DNA of 55,109 nucleotides from Nitrospinaceae bacterium. Its GTDB lineage: Bacteria; Nitrospinota_A; UBA7883; JAJDBK01. A program made the position numbers and the translations under genes. Under the pieces are notes generated by a model. The model saw only the letters and a program-made list of their open reading frames with translations, did no database searches and was not told the DNA's origin. Location: assembly GCA_029261405.1 (NCBI GenBank), contig JAJDBK010000058.1, positions 1 through 55,109 on the forward strand, given 5' to 3'. Positions 17,365 to 25,853 of this stretch are shown piece after piece; position 1 is the stretch's first letter, and each line of letters starts with the position of its first letter.

Positions 17365-18018
17365 ATGTTTGATATAGTCGCGACACTTAAGGCCGTGAGA
17401 CGGGAGGTGAAAAAGCACAAGGTTCCGATTGTAACCATGTATAGCAGAAATAATAAACGCCCCGCCTTCAAGGTGTTGATAAGTTGTCTTTTATCGTTGC
17501 GCACAAGGGATGAGCAGACATCACAGGCGTCGAAACGACTCTTCGAGGTGGCGGATACCGCAGAAAAAATCGCCGGAACACCAGTGGAAAAGATCGAGGC
17601 GCTTATCTACCCGGTCGGTTTTTACCGGAACAAGGCAATAACCGTAAGGAACGTCTGTAAAACCCTGGTAGAGGAGTATGACGGAAAGGTACCCGACAGC
17701 ATAGATGAACTGGTAAGTCTCAAGGGTGTGGGGAGGAAAACCGCCAATCTTGTAGTTACTCTCGGTTTCGGCAAACCGGGTATCTGTGTCGATACGCATG
17801 TCCATCGGATAAGCAACCTGTGGGGTTATGTGAATACCAAAACACCCGACTTGACCGAGATAGCCCTGCGAAAAATCCTTCCCCGTCGTTACTGGATCGA
17901 GTTCAACGACTTGCTGGTAACTTACGGTCAGAATGTATGTAAACCCGTATCCCCTTTTTGTAGCAGATGTCCCCTTGACGATAAATGCGAAAAAATCGGA
18001 GTAAAAAGATCGCGATGA
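17365..18018 (+). CDS. nth: endonuclease III (DNA glycosylase / AP lyase)
   Basis: Removes oxidised pyrimidines and cleaves the abasic site in base excision repair. The helix-hairpin-helix [10 protein letters not shown] carries the catalytic lysine (K125). The catalytic aspartate is in CVDTHVHR (D143). The 4Fe-4S ligands are CX6CX2CX5C (C192, C199, C202, C208). At 217 residues it has normal length. The conserved LSAQTTD loop reads [10 protein letters not shown] here, a known kind of variation in the family. Confidence 0.95.
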   Translation: MFDIVATLKAVRREVKKHKVPIVTMYSRNNKRPAFKVLISCLLSLRTRDEQTSQASKRLFEVADTAEKIAGTPVEKIEALIYPVGFYRNKAITVRNVCKTLVEEYDGKVPDSIDELVSLKGVGRKTANLVVTLGFGKPGICVDTHVHRISNLWGYVNTKTPDLTEIALRKILPRRYWIEFNDLLVTYGQNVCKPVSPFCSRCPLDDKCEKIGVKRSR

Positions 18019-18092
18019 ATATATGGCGCGGGTCGGCCTGTGATACAATCGAAGCCCGATTGGGGTGTATTTAGTGTTTGCTTGAGGATTTA

Positions 18093-18821
18093 ATGAACGT
18101 CAAGGATCAATCTCTTTGTCTCTACTTTTCTGACGAAAAGGGTGGGAGCAAAATCTATCCGTTGGACAAGGAAAAACTTGTTATCGGACGGGATCATAAC
18201 TGCGATATCGTTCTTTTCGACCAGTCGATCTCCCGGAGGCACGCTGTAGTCCGGGTGGACGAGAAGGGCGCTACCACCATTTCGGATGGCGTAACAGGTG
18301 AACTTAGCGCCAACGGTGTATTTGTAGGCGACAAGAAGGTAAAAATAGAGTCCCGGCTTCATGTGGGTGATGTGGTCCGTATGGGCGTTTTTCGTTTTGA
18401 GGTAAGAAGAACCGCATCCCTTAAGGAGCCTATCGGAATAGACGAAATCGACTCGTTATTCGATTTCGAAGCGTATCTTCAAAGGGGTGACACAGCCTTG
18501 ATGAAAGACTCGGCGGTTCTTGCGATAATGGACAAGCTTGGCATAGACACTCAGGAGCGGGAGCGGGTTTTCGATATCTGTCTCGATTACGCCATGCGGG
18601 AGAATCAATTACAACGGGTGGCGATTCTTTCACGACTGAAAGGTCTTGCCTTGAAGGATAATACGGGACTTGATGAGGATATCAACGCCACACAGGAATT
18701 TTTTAATTACGAAGGGATTCCTCTCAGGAAGGGGAGCGATTCCAACCGATTGATGCTGGTCGCTTTTGTACTGGCGGTTACGGTTCTTCTTTTTGTTCTC
18801 GGTTGGAGCCTCTTTTTATAG
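18093..18821 (+). CDS. FHA-domain protein with C-terminal membrane anchor
   Basis: An N-terminal FHA domain (about 10-105) has the phosphothreonine-binding residues in LVIGRDHNCDI (R33) and SISRRHAVV (S47, R48, H50). The middle region (about 115-205) is helical and unassigned. A single hydrophobic helix (about 218-240) ends the protein, so the FHA domain would face the cytoplasm as a tail-anchored receptor for phosphorylated partners. I chose the ATG at 18093 because GAGG sits upstream of it; a TTG at 18078 is also in frame. It is 9 bp from a second FHA gene. No Ser/Thr kinase gene is in the window. Confidence 0.85.
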   Translation: MNVKDQSLCLYFSDEKGGSKIYPLDKEKLVIGRDHNCDIVLFDQSISRRHAVVRVDEKGATTISDGVTGELSANGVFVGDKKVKIESRLHVGDVVRMGVFRFEVRRTASLKEPIGIDEIDSLFDFEAYLQRGDTALMKDSAVLAIMDKLGIDTQERERVFDICLDYAMRENQLQRVAILSRLKGLALKDNTGLDEDINATQEFFNYEGIPLRKGSDSNRLMLVAFVLAVTVLLFVLGWSLFL

Positions 18822-18830
18822 GAAAAGCGC

Positions 18831-19853
18831 ATGACTGAAGAGTTATTTGACGATATTTACAACAACGAGGCGTACCGCAGACTAAAGAGCCAGGAGAAGA
18901 GGGTCTACGACCTTCTGTCACAGGCTGTCGGGTTGAAGGAATCGTTTGCCCAGTTGGAGAAGGAGTATCGGGACTCCCTGCTCGGAATAGCCCAGGAGGT
19001 TGGCCGGACGGAGGTTTCTTTCAAGATATACCCCAACCTCGCCGAGGAGATGCTGTTGATTCACGCGGACCGTCAGGGCGAGCTGATGGAAAAAATCAAA
19101 AATCTGCGCCACCAGGTGCGGCTCAACAAGTCCCGTTACAATCTTGGCGAGTATGAAAAGGATGAGTTTGCAAGGCGCCGCGAAGCCCTGATGGAGAAGC
19201 TGAAGGACAGGCTCGCCGAAAGGGCCTGGCTTGAGGATATTCACGGTCTCCTGAGAAGAATCAGGAATCGCTCGGAAAAGGTGCTCATCTCTCGCCCTCA
19301 GTCCCCGCAAAAGGAGCCGGTTTCTCCCCCGGAAGAGGAGAATGAAGGTCTCGTGGGAGGAACCCACGAGATAACTGAGCCAACCCCCAATGAGTCCTCC
19401 TGTAATCCTGGCGAGGAGGAAGAGGAGGTTGGCGCTATCGATACCTCTATAACAGGGGAGGAAGAGCCGGCGGATGAAGTGTTTGACGGTGATCAGACGG
19501 CGGTAATTCCACTGGAGCTTGTGGGTGGAGACCCGGATCGCCTGCTGGAGCCAGCTCTTCTGGTCCAGAGTGAACAAGGGTGGGAGCGTTACCCGCTACG
19601 GCATGGCGAGATCAGTATAGGGAATATCAGAAACCCGGAGAACGATATCGCGCTCTACGACACCCAGGTCTCCCGCCGTCACGTCAAAGTGATTTTCGAC
19701 AACGTGACCGAATCGTGGTATTTCGTCGATACCAACAGCACCAACGGATCGTCTGTGAACGGTAAAAATATAGAACCTCACCATCCGCTGAAACTGAGCG
19801 ACAAGGATACTGTAACCCTGGGTGACACCAAGATTATCGTATACCTTCCCTGA
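18831..19853 (+). CDS. coiled-coil protein with C-terminal FHA domain
   Basis: Residues 1-155 are heptad-like and strongly charged (coiled coil). Residues 155-225 are an acidic, proline-containing linker. The last 110 residues are an FHA domain with DTQVSRRHVKVIF and WYFVDTNSTNGSSVNG. The first FHA arginine (IGR) is replaced by asparagine (ISIGNIRNPENDI), which could weaken phosphothreonine binding. It follows the membrane-anchored FHA protein by 9 bp, so the two probably act together. A palindromic element begins at its stop codon (TGA 19851-19853). Confidence 0.82.
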   Translation: MTEELFDDIYNNEAYRRLKSQEKRVYDLLSQAVGLKESFAQLEKEYRDSLLGIAQEVGRTEVSFKIYPNLAEEMLLIHADRQGELMEKIKNLRHQVRLNKSRYNLGEYEKDEFARRREALMEKLKDRLAERAWLEDIHGLLRRIRNRSEKVLISRPQSPQKEPVSPPEEENEGLVGGTHEITEPTPNESSCNPGEEEEEVGAIDTSITGEEEPADEVFDGDQTAVIPLELVGGDPDRLLEPALLVQSEQGWERYPLRHGEISIGNIRNPENDIALYDTQVSRRHVKVIFDNVTESWYFVDTNSTNGSSVNGKNIEPHHPLKLSDKDTVTLGDTKIIVYLP

Positions 19854-19948
19854 CCCCGACAATTCATGAAGGTTCCGCTACACCGTTGGCATGGTCACTG
19901 CCAGGATTTACCACTGCGCCACTTGTAAACCTTCATGAATTATCAGGG
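19848..19948. repeat. 101-bp palindromic element (possible MITE) at the FHA gene stop codon
   Basis: AATTCATGAAGGTT (19861-19874) and AACCTTCATGAATT (19928-19941) are perfect 14-bp inverted repeats. Outside them CCCTGA (19848-19853, containing the gene's TGA) mirrors TCAGGG (19943-19948); the left arm carries about six extra bases. The 53-bp interior has its own small hairpin around TGGCA...TGCCA. Half copies are at 14342-14363 and perhaps 16621-16634. There is no coding capacity. Confidence 0.65.
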
Positions 19949-20040
19949 TTAAGAGCCGTTTTTCCAATTCCTTGACTTTAACCTTCACGAATCCCATATA
20001 GTGGGTGGAGTTGTGGACTTCTCTTTTATTTTCGGACGAG

Positions 20041-20991
20041 ATGGATAAGGATATGGCTGGTAACTATTACGACATTCTTGGCGTTGACAGAAACGCCGGA
20101 GACAAAGAGATAAAAAAAGCGTACAGGGACCTTGCAAAGATCCACCACCCGGACAAAAATCAGGATAACAAAGACTCCGAAAAGAAATTCAAGGAGATAA
20201 GCGAAGCCTACGCGGTCCTCTCCGACAAGAAAAAGCGAGCCAGCTACGACCGTTTCGGGCACGAGCAGTTCCGAAGCTCCCACAGCTCCGAAGATATCTT
20301 TTCCGGTTTCGACTTTGAGGACACGATAAAAGACCTCGGTCTCGGAAACGATATTTTCAGCTCCTTTTTTGGCAGAGGCGGCGGTGGAGGTGGCAGACGG
20401 GTAAGGTTTGATTTCGGTGGTCAGGGGGGCAACCCTTTCGGCGGCGGATTCGGTGGAGGTCAGGCGGTCTCCCGTGGAGCGGATCTTCAGACCGAATTGA
20501 GCATATCTTTTATCGAATCGGTTAAAGGGGGAGAGCGAAAGCTTACCTTGAGAACCGGGATCGGAAGCAAAAGCGTCAACGTAAAAATTCCGCCGGGTGT
20601 AATCACAGGTAAAAAGTTAAGACTGCGTGGTGAAGGGGGCGCAGGTTCCAACGGGGCGCCATCCGGCGATCTTTATGTGCTTGTCAAAGTCGAACCACAC
20701 AGGCTATTTACCCGCAGTGGTGATAATATCAGGGTTAACGCCCCGGTCCCGTATTCCACTATAATTCTCGGAGGTTCCGTGGATGTGGAGACGTTGGACG
20801 GGACAAGGTCGGTTATGGTGGCTCCAGGAACGGATCCGGGAAAAACGATACGGATAAAGTCCGCTGGTGTTCCCGCGCTCAAGGATGGCGTTCGGGGTGA
20901 TCTTTATGTGACTTTGCAAATAACGGCGCCAACAAACCCGACCGCCGAGCAGAAGAGAGTTGCGGAACAACTCAGGGAGTCGGGACTCTGA
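20041..20991 (+). CDS. DnaJ-family co-chaperone without zinc finger (CbpA-like)
   Basis: Stimulates DnaK ATPase and delivers substrates. The J domain begins [21 protein letters not shown] and contains the HPD motif (HHPDK). A Gly/Phe-rich linker follows ([26 protein letters not shown]). The C-terminal substrate-binding domains have no CXXCXGXG zinc-finger repeats, so this is the type II / CbpA form. Possible starts are GTG 20005, ATG 20041 and ATG 20053; I use 20041, giving 316 residues. The J domain begins directly after 20053, so 20053 is nearly as likely. No dnaK or grpE is adjacent. Confidence 0.92.
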   Translation: MDKDMAGNYYDILGVDRNAGDKEIKKAYRDLAKIHHPDKNQDNKDSEKKFKEISEAYAVLSDKKKRASYDRFGHEQFRSSHSSEDIFSGFDFEDTIKDLGLGNDIFSSFFGRGGGGGGRRVRFDFGGQGGNPFGGGFGGGQAVSRGADLQTELSISFIESVKGGERKLTLRTGIGSKSVNVKIPPGVITGKKLRLRGEGGAGSNGAPSGDLYVLVKVEPHRLFTRSGDNIRVNAPVPYSTIILGGSVDVETLDGTRSVMVAPGTDPGKTIRIKSAGVPALKDGVRGDLYVTLQITAPTNPTAEQKRVAEQLRESGL

Positions 20992-21014
20992 CGATTCAGT
21001 AGGGGTGAAATAAC

Positions 21015-22538
21015 ATGACGGACGTTCTGGAAGAGAGGCTGTTTAAGGATTTCTCCGCCCTGATAGCGTCCGTCTCCGACCCGGAGGCGTTTCTCAATGT
21101 TCTGACCACTACAGCCACCCGTATTCTCGCCGTCAAGGCGTGTTCACTGATTCTTCGTCAGGAGAATGAAGGGACCCTCTATTTCCATATCACCGCAGGT
21201 AGTGGTGAAGAGGATGTGAAAAAGTTCGAGCTTGCGGAGGGTGAGGGCATTGTAGGTTGGGTGATCGAACATGGCGAACCTGTTCTGGCGCCCGATGTAA
21301 AACTCGACCACCGATGGTCGCCGAGGGTCTCTGAATCGATAGGTGTCAATGTCAAATCGATCGCCTGCGCTCCCCTCGAAGTTGAAGGGCGAGTAATCGG
21401 CGCTCTTGAGATTATCGACCGGCTCGATGGTCTGCCCCTCGACGAAAAAGACCTCCGCTTTCTCTCCGCTTTCTCCGAAATCGCCGTGGCGGCCCTGCAT
21501 AAAATGGGCAAACTGGGCAGAGCCGAGCGGGAGATTAAATCGCTCAAGGAGAAGTTGAGGGGCGGTTGTAAGATAATCGGCAGTTCGGCCCCGTTGATGG
21601 CCTCCATGGAGAGTTGCCGGAAGGTGGCTGTATCGAAAACGACCACCCTGCTTACCGGAGAGTCTGGCACAGGGAAAGAGCTTTTCGCCCGGTTGATTCA
21701 CGACCTCTCTCCCAGAAGCGATAAACAGCTCGTTTGTGTCAACTGTGGCGCCCTGCCGGAGGGTTTGCTCGAAAGGGAGCTTTTCGGGCATGAAAAGGGA
21801 GCTTTTACGGGCGCTATCGGAATGTCGCCCGGCCTGTTCGAGACAGCCGACGGTGGAACCATTTTTCTCGACGAGATCGGGGAGGTGATCCCGGCCTTGC
21901 AGGTCAAGCTTTTGCGAGTCTTGCAGGAAGGGGCCTTCATGAGGATCGGAGGTCAGGAGCTTATAAAGGTCGATGTTCGCATCGTTGCGGCTACGAATAA
22001 AGATCTGAAAAAGATGGTGGAGGAGAAGAAGTTCAGGGAAGACCTCTACTACAGGCTCAACGTGATAGAAATAAAACTGCCACCATTAAGGGACCGCCGT
22101 GAGGATATCCCGCTACTGGTAGAGTGTTTTCTGGGGAAAATATCGGAAAAAATGAATCGGCGGAAAAAAGGGATCACAGAAAGCGCAATGATGGCTCTGA
22201 TAAACGCCGATTGGCCAGGTAATATCCGCCAACTGGAAAACTCTATCGAACGGGCGTTTATCATGAGCGAATCGGAAACTATCGAAGTGAAGGATCTGCA
22301 ACCTGAAATCGCCAGCGCAGGGGGCGCAATCCACGACCATGGTGTGGTCTACATCGGCCAAACCCTGAAAACAGCGCAAAATGAGTTCAGGAAACAGTAT
22401 ATTTCACAGGTCTTGCGCCAGCATGGATCAAGTCAGGTGAAAACCGCCAGGGCGCTCGGTGTTCAACGGACGTACCTCTCCAGGCTAATCCGTGAACTGG
22501 GCATAAAAGAGAAAGAGACCCTTTCAGAATCAGGGTGA
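21015..22538 (+). CDS. sigma-54-dependent transcriptional activator, GAF-AAA+-Fis (NtrC family)
   Basis: An N-terminal GAF domain (about 1-165) senses a small ligand or partner. The AAA+ domain (about 185-420) has Walker A GESGTGKE (215-222), the sigma-54-contacting GAFTGA loop (263-268) and GGTIFLDEIGEV (Walker B). A Fis-type helix-turn-helix ends the protein (KTARALGVQRTYLSRLIREL). There is no receiver domain, so control is by ligand rather than phosphorylation, as in NorR or FhlA. Targets cannot be deduced; I did not find a convincing -24/-12 promoter next to it. At 507 residues it has typical length. Confidence 0.95.
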   Translation: MTDVLEERLFKDFSALIASVSDPEAFLNVLTTTATRILAVKACSLILRQENEGTLYFHITAGSGEEDVKKFELAEGEGIVGWVIEHGEPVLAPDVKLDHRWSPRVSESIGVNVKSIACAPLEVEGRVIGALEIIDRLDGLPLDEKDLRFLSAFSEIAVAALHKMGKLGRAEREIKSLKEKLRGGCKIIGSSAPLMASMESCRKVAVSKTTTLLTGESGTGKELFARLIHDLSPRSDKQLVCVNCGALPEGLLERELFGHEKGAFTGAIGMSPGLFETADGGTIFLDEIGEVIPALQVKLLRVLQEGAFMRIGGQELIKVDVRIVAATNKDLKKMVEEKKFREDLYYRLNVIEIKLPPLRDRREDIPLLVECFLGKISEKMNRRKKGITESAMMALINADWPGNIRQLENSIERAFIMSESETIEVKDLQPEIASAGGAIHDHGVVYIGQTLKTAQNEFRKQYISQVLRQHGSSQVKTARALGVQRTYLSRLIRELGIKEKETLSESG

Positions 22539-22622
22539 TTTTCCCTCTCCTCCGGTCCCTACATTTGATTTCATAACAAAAACGTGCAAAATAATCGCGA
22601 TGATAAATATTTAAAGGAAACT

Positions 22623-23456
22623 TTGATTCGATCCATGAACGCAGTTTCGGTTATAGCTATCGGTATTGTGGCGGCTATCCTCTATTTTGCCCGACGCGGC
22701 AATACCATCTCTCCGGGTGAGGGGAGATATGCTGGTGGCGATCGAACCGTATTGGCAAAAGAATCGGCCACCGGCCTGTTCACGGTAAAAGTCGTTGCGC
22801 TGGAGTTTGACGAAACCGGCCCGATGATATTCGTCAATGGACAGTACAAGAACCTGGGTGGCGAGTTTATGGAGATCGATTTTGTTAGCGGCTCTCTCTC
22901 CGCCCGTGGAGTGGATGTCGAGTTGGAGCCGTTTCAACCGATAGGTCGGGAGAGTGGATGTTGCGGCGGGGAGACAAGGTTTGGTCAGCTCGTCAGTCTA
23001 TTCGCTCCGGTGACCTTCTCACCGAACGAGTCGGGGCTTTTCCGGATACCGTTACACAGCGTGGCTCTGAGCGAGGATATGGCCCAGCTTTGCAAGGATC
23101 TTAAGGGGCTGGCTGGCATGAAGGTGTATGAATTCGACAAGAAGCTGGGCGAATATTCTGTTGAGGGTGAATCGCTCGAAAAGCTGATGAACGAATACCT
23201 GGACGAACCTGAAGTCCGCAGGATAACTGATAAGATGGACAACCTCTTCCCCTGGAGAAGAGGCTCTACCTCTCTACTACTTGAGTTTCACGATAGCCTT
23301 GAAGATGTGATCGATAAAATTGAGTTTAACCTTCAGCTTACCGAGGAGGAGGAGCGGATCCTGCGTGAAAATGTCGATACGGTGATAAGGAACGCTCTTC
23401 GTGAAAAACTCGACCTGGAACCTGTGCATGTTAGGGCGGTGGTGACTGAGCATTGA
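22623..23456 (+). CDS. membrane-anchored protein of unknown function
   Basis: Not recognised. One N-terminal helix (SVIAIGIVAAILYFA) is followed by about 240 residues that should lie outside the cytoplasm. The first half looks beta-rich (FTVKVVALEFDETGPMIFVNGQY) and contains a CCGG motif; the C-terminal 60 residues are acidic and helical. I use TTG at 22623, with AGGA four bases upstream. GTG 22584 and ATG 22635 are alternatives. Its TGA overlaps the TTG start of the diheme cytochrome (TTGA), so it is coupled to that gene and may share a redox or envelope role. Confidence 0.7.
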   Translation: MIRSMNAVSVIAIGIVAAILYFARRGNTISPGEGRYAGGDRTVLAKESATGLFTVKVVALEFDETGPMIFVNGQYKNLGGEFMEIDFVSGSLSARGVDVELEPFQPIGRESGCCGGETRFGQLVSLFAPVTFSPNESGLFRIPLHSVALSEDMAQLCKDLKGLAGMKVYEFDKKLGEYSVEGESLEKLMNEYLDEPEVRRITDKMDNLFPWRRGSTSLLLEFHDSLEDVIDKIEFNLQLTEEEERILRENVDTVIRNALREKLDLEPVHVRAVVTEH

Positions 23457-24301
23457 TACGAGCATTACCGGCGATTATTTTTGCATCCACCGTTTTTCAA
23501 CTCTTGTTTACAGGTAACGCCCTCGCCCGCCCGGGAGACATCGATAACGGAAAAATCCTCTACGACACCCACTGTGTCTTGTGCCACGGCCTGAAAGGGG
23601 AGGGGGACGGCGTGGCCGCTGAGCGACTGGCGCGAAAACCGCGTGATTTCACCCAGGGCGTTTTCAAGCTGAAAACCACTCCTCCCGAAGAGTTGTTGTC
23701 CCGCGACGAGGATATATTCATGGCCATAACATCTGGAAGCCCCTCTTCGGGGATGCCGGCGTGGGAAAAAGTTTTGTCGGAGAAGGAGAGATGGGATCTT
23801 GTCGCTTATGTAAAATCCCTCTCCGACCTTTACGAAGATGAGGAGAACCCGGCCCCGCTCGATTATTCCGGCCAGATAACAACCTCTCCCGGGAGCATTG
23901 CACGGGGGAAAGAGGCGTTTTTCTACTTCAGGTGTCACGAGTGCCACGGAGCCAACGGCGACGACTCCCCTCCAGACAAAGTTTTAAAAGACGATTACGG
24001 CAGAAGAATCTGGCCGGAAGATCTGACCAAACCGTGGAGGTTTCTCGGTCCCAACGATCAGGTCGGAATCTATTCACGGGTTACTGTCGGGATTCCGCTG
24101 ACACCGATGCGCTCTTTTGTGAAGGATGGTGATGATATCGCCAAAGAGGAGAAGAAGAGGTGGGATCTGGCCAACTACGTATTCTGGCTGGCCGAAGAGG
24201 CTGAGAAACGACGCATGGAGACCTACAAGATGGTCGCCGTGGTTATTCTGGTGTTGTTATTGGCCGGAGGCGCCATAATGGTTTTACGGCGCAGAAAATA
24301 A
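23453..24301 (+). CDS. diheme cytochrome c with signal peptide and C-terminal membrane anchor
   Basis: Signal peptide of about 25 residues ending FTGNALA, then two cytochrome c domains: CVLCH (41-45) and CHECH (161-165). Each is followed downstream by a likely axial methionine (SSGMPAWE and PLTPMRSF). A C-terminal helix (VVILVLLLAGGAIMVL) followed by RRRK anchors it in the inner membrane with the hemes in the periplasm. The start is TTG, overlapping the preceding stop. GxGDG and AYVKSLS-type motifs put it with small electron-transfer cytochromes. The partner enzyme is not in the window. Confidence 0.9.
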   Translation: MIRALPAIIFASTVFQLLFTGNALARPGDIDNGKILYDTHCVLCHGLKGEGDGVAAERLARKPRDFTQGVFKLKTTPPEELLSRDEDIFMAITSGSPSSGMPAWEKVLSEKERWDLVAYVKSLSDLYEDEENPAPLDYSGQITTSPGSIARGKEAFFYFRCHECHGANGDDSPPDKVLKDDYGRRIWPEDLTKPWRFLGPNDQVGIYSRVTVGIPLTPMRSFVKDGDDIAKEEKKRWDLANYVFWLAEEAEKRRMETYKMVAVVILVLLLAGGAIMVLRRRK

Positions 24302-24322
24302 TAACCGACCGGAGCGTAGAAA

Positions 24323-25852
24323 ATGACCAGACCGGTAGTATTGCTCATCCTGGACGGATGGGGAATCTCTGATGATACCGAATGGAACGCCATCCATAAA
24401 GGGGAAACCCCGGTCTTCGACCGGCTCAACACCGAACACCCGCCAGTTCCGATAGACGCCTCCGGGGAGGAGGTCGGACTGCCTGCAGGGCAGATGGGAA
24501 ACAGCGAGGTCGGGCATCTTAACATCGGCGCGGGCCGTGTGATAATGCAGGATCTACAGCTCATCAGCCACTCCATAAAGGAGGGCGCCTTCTACAGCAA
24601 CCGGGCGCTATTGGATGCGGTCCACCGGGCGGGCGAAAAAGGAACGGCGTTGCACCTGCTGGGGCTGGTCTCCGATGGTGGTGTTCACAGCCATATCGAC
24701 CATATCTCCGCACTGTTACGGCTGGCGAAAGATAATGGCCTTGCGAAAGTTTTCATTCACGCCCTGACAGATGGAAGGGATACACCCCCCGATTCGGCCC
24801 TCCGGTATATTAAACAGCTCGAAAACGAGATCAAATCCATAGGGGTGGGAGCGATAGCCACGGTGATGGGTCGATTCTACGGCATGGACCGGGACAAACG
24901 GTGGGATCGTGTCGAAAAAGCTTACAGGGCCCTCGTCCTTGGCGAGGGTAACCGTTGTGACGACTCCGTTACAGCCGTTAAGGAGAGCTACGAGCGGGAG
25001 GTATTCGACGAGTTCATCGACCCTTGCGTCATAACCGGCGCCGATGACTCTCCTCGCGCTTTATTGGCTCCCGATGACGAAGTTATTTTCTTTAATTTCA
25101 GGGCCGACCGGATGCGGGAGATAGTACGGGTTCTGACGGCTCCCGATTTTACAGAGTTCGACGTTCACCACCGTCCCCGGATGGGTGTTACATGTATGAC
25201 CGAATACCATCCCGGTTTCACGTTCCCGGTGGCTTTCGGTTCAGAGCCTCTCGTAAATGTTCTTGGGGAGGTTCTGGCTAACAACGGAATAAAACAGTTC
25301 CGCACCGCCGAGACGGAAAAATACGCCCATGTAACTTTCTTTTTCAACGGCGGGCAGGAGAAAAAGTTTGAAGGGGAGGAGCGCAGGCTGGTTTCGTCGC
25401 CTAATGTGCGAACCTACGATCTGCAACCCTCCATGAGTTGTGAAGATGTGACCGATGGTCTGATCGAGGCTATCGAGGCTGGATTGCACGGCATGATAAT
25501 CGTAAACCTCGCCAATGGTGACATGGTGGGGCATACCGGAATATGGGAGGCGGCCTTAAAAGCGGTGGAAACCATCGACACCGCTGTGGGTCGTGTTATT
25601 ACAGCCTGCGCAAAGGTTAACGCCCATCTGCTAATCACCTCCGATCACGGCAATATCGAAACCATGAAAGAGAACGGAAACCCGATGACGGCCCATACAA
25701 CAAATCAGGCGCCGATCTATTACATTGGTGATAATTCACTCAGGCTGGTCAAAGGGGGGAGGCTTGCCGATATCGCCCCGACGATTCTCCACCTGCTCGG
25801 AGTTAAACAGCCGACGGAGATGACCGGAAAAACGCTTCTGGAGGAGCAATAA
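24323..25852 (+). CDS. gpmI: 2,3-bisphosphoglycerate-independent phosphoglycerate mutase
   Basis: Interconverts 3- and 2-phosphoglycerate in glycolysis using two metal ions and a phosphoserine. LLILDGWG carries the first metal ligand (D11), and GQMGNSEVGHLNIGAG holds the phosphorylated serine (S61). HALTDGRDTPP, FNFRADRMREI and LLITSDHGNIE follow the alkaline-phosphatase-superfamily pattern. At 509 residues it has standard length. It ends one base before the ubiD GTG start. With pyk it gives two lower-glycolysis genes in the window. Confidence 0.97.
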   Translation: MTRPVVLLILDGWGISDDTEWNAIHKGETPVFDRLNTEHPPVPIDASGEEVGLPAGQMGNSEVGHLNIGAGRVIMQDLQLISHSIKEGAFYSNRALLDAVHRAGEKGTALHLLGLVSDGGVHSHIDHISALLRLAKDNGLAKVFIHALTDGRDTPPDSALRYIKQLENEIKSIGVGAIATVMGRFYGMDRDKRWDRVEKAYRALVLGEGNRCDDSVTAVKESYEREVFDEFIDPCVITGADDSPRALLAPDDEVIFFNFRADRMREIVRVLTAPDFTEFDVHHRPRMGVTCMTEYHPGFTFPVAFGSEPLVNVLGEVLANNGIKQFRTAETEKYAHVTFFFNGGQEKKFEGEERRLVSSPNVRTYDLQPSMSCEDVTDGLIEAIEAGLHGMIIVNLANGDMVGHTGIWEAALKAVETIDTAVGRVITACAKVNAHLLITSDHGNIETMKENGNPMTAHTTNQAPIYYIGDNSLRLVKGGRLADIAPTILHLLGVKQPTEMTGKTLLEEQ

Positions 25853-25853
25853 A

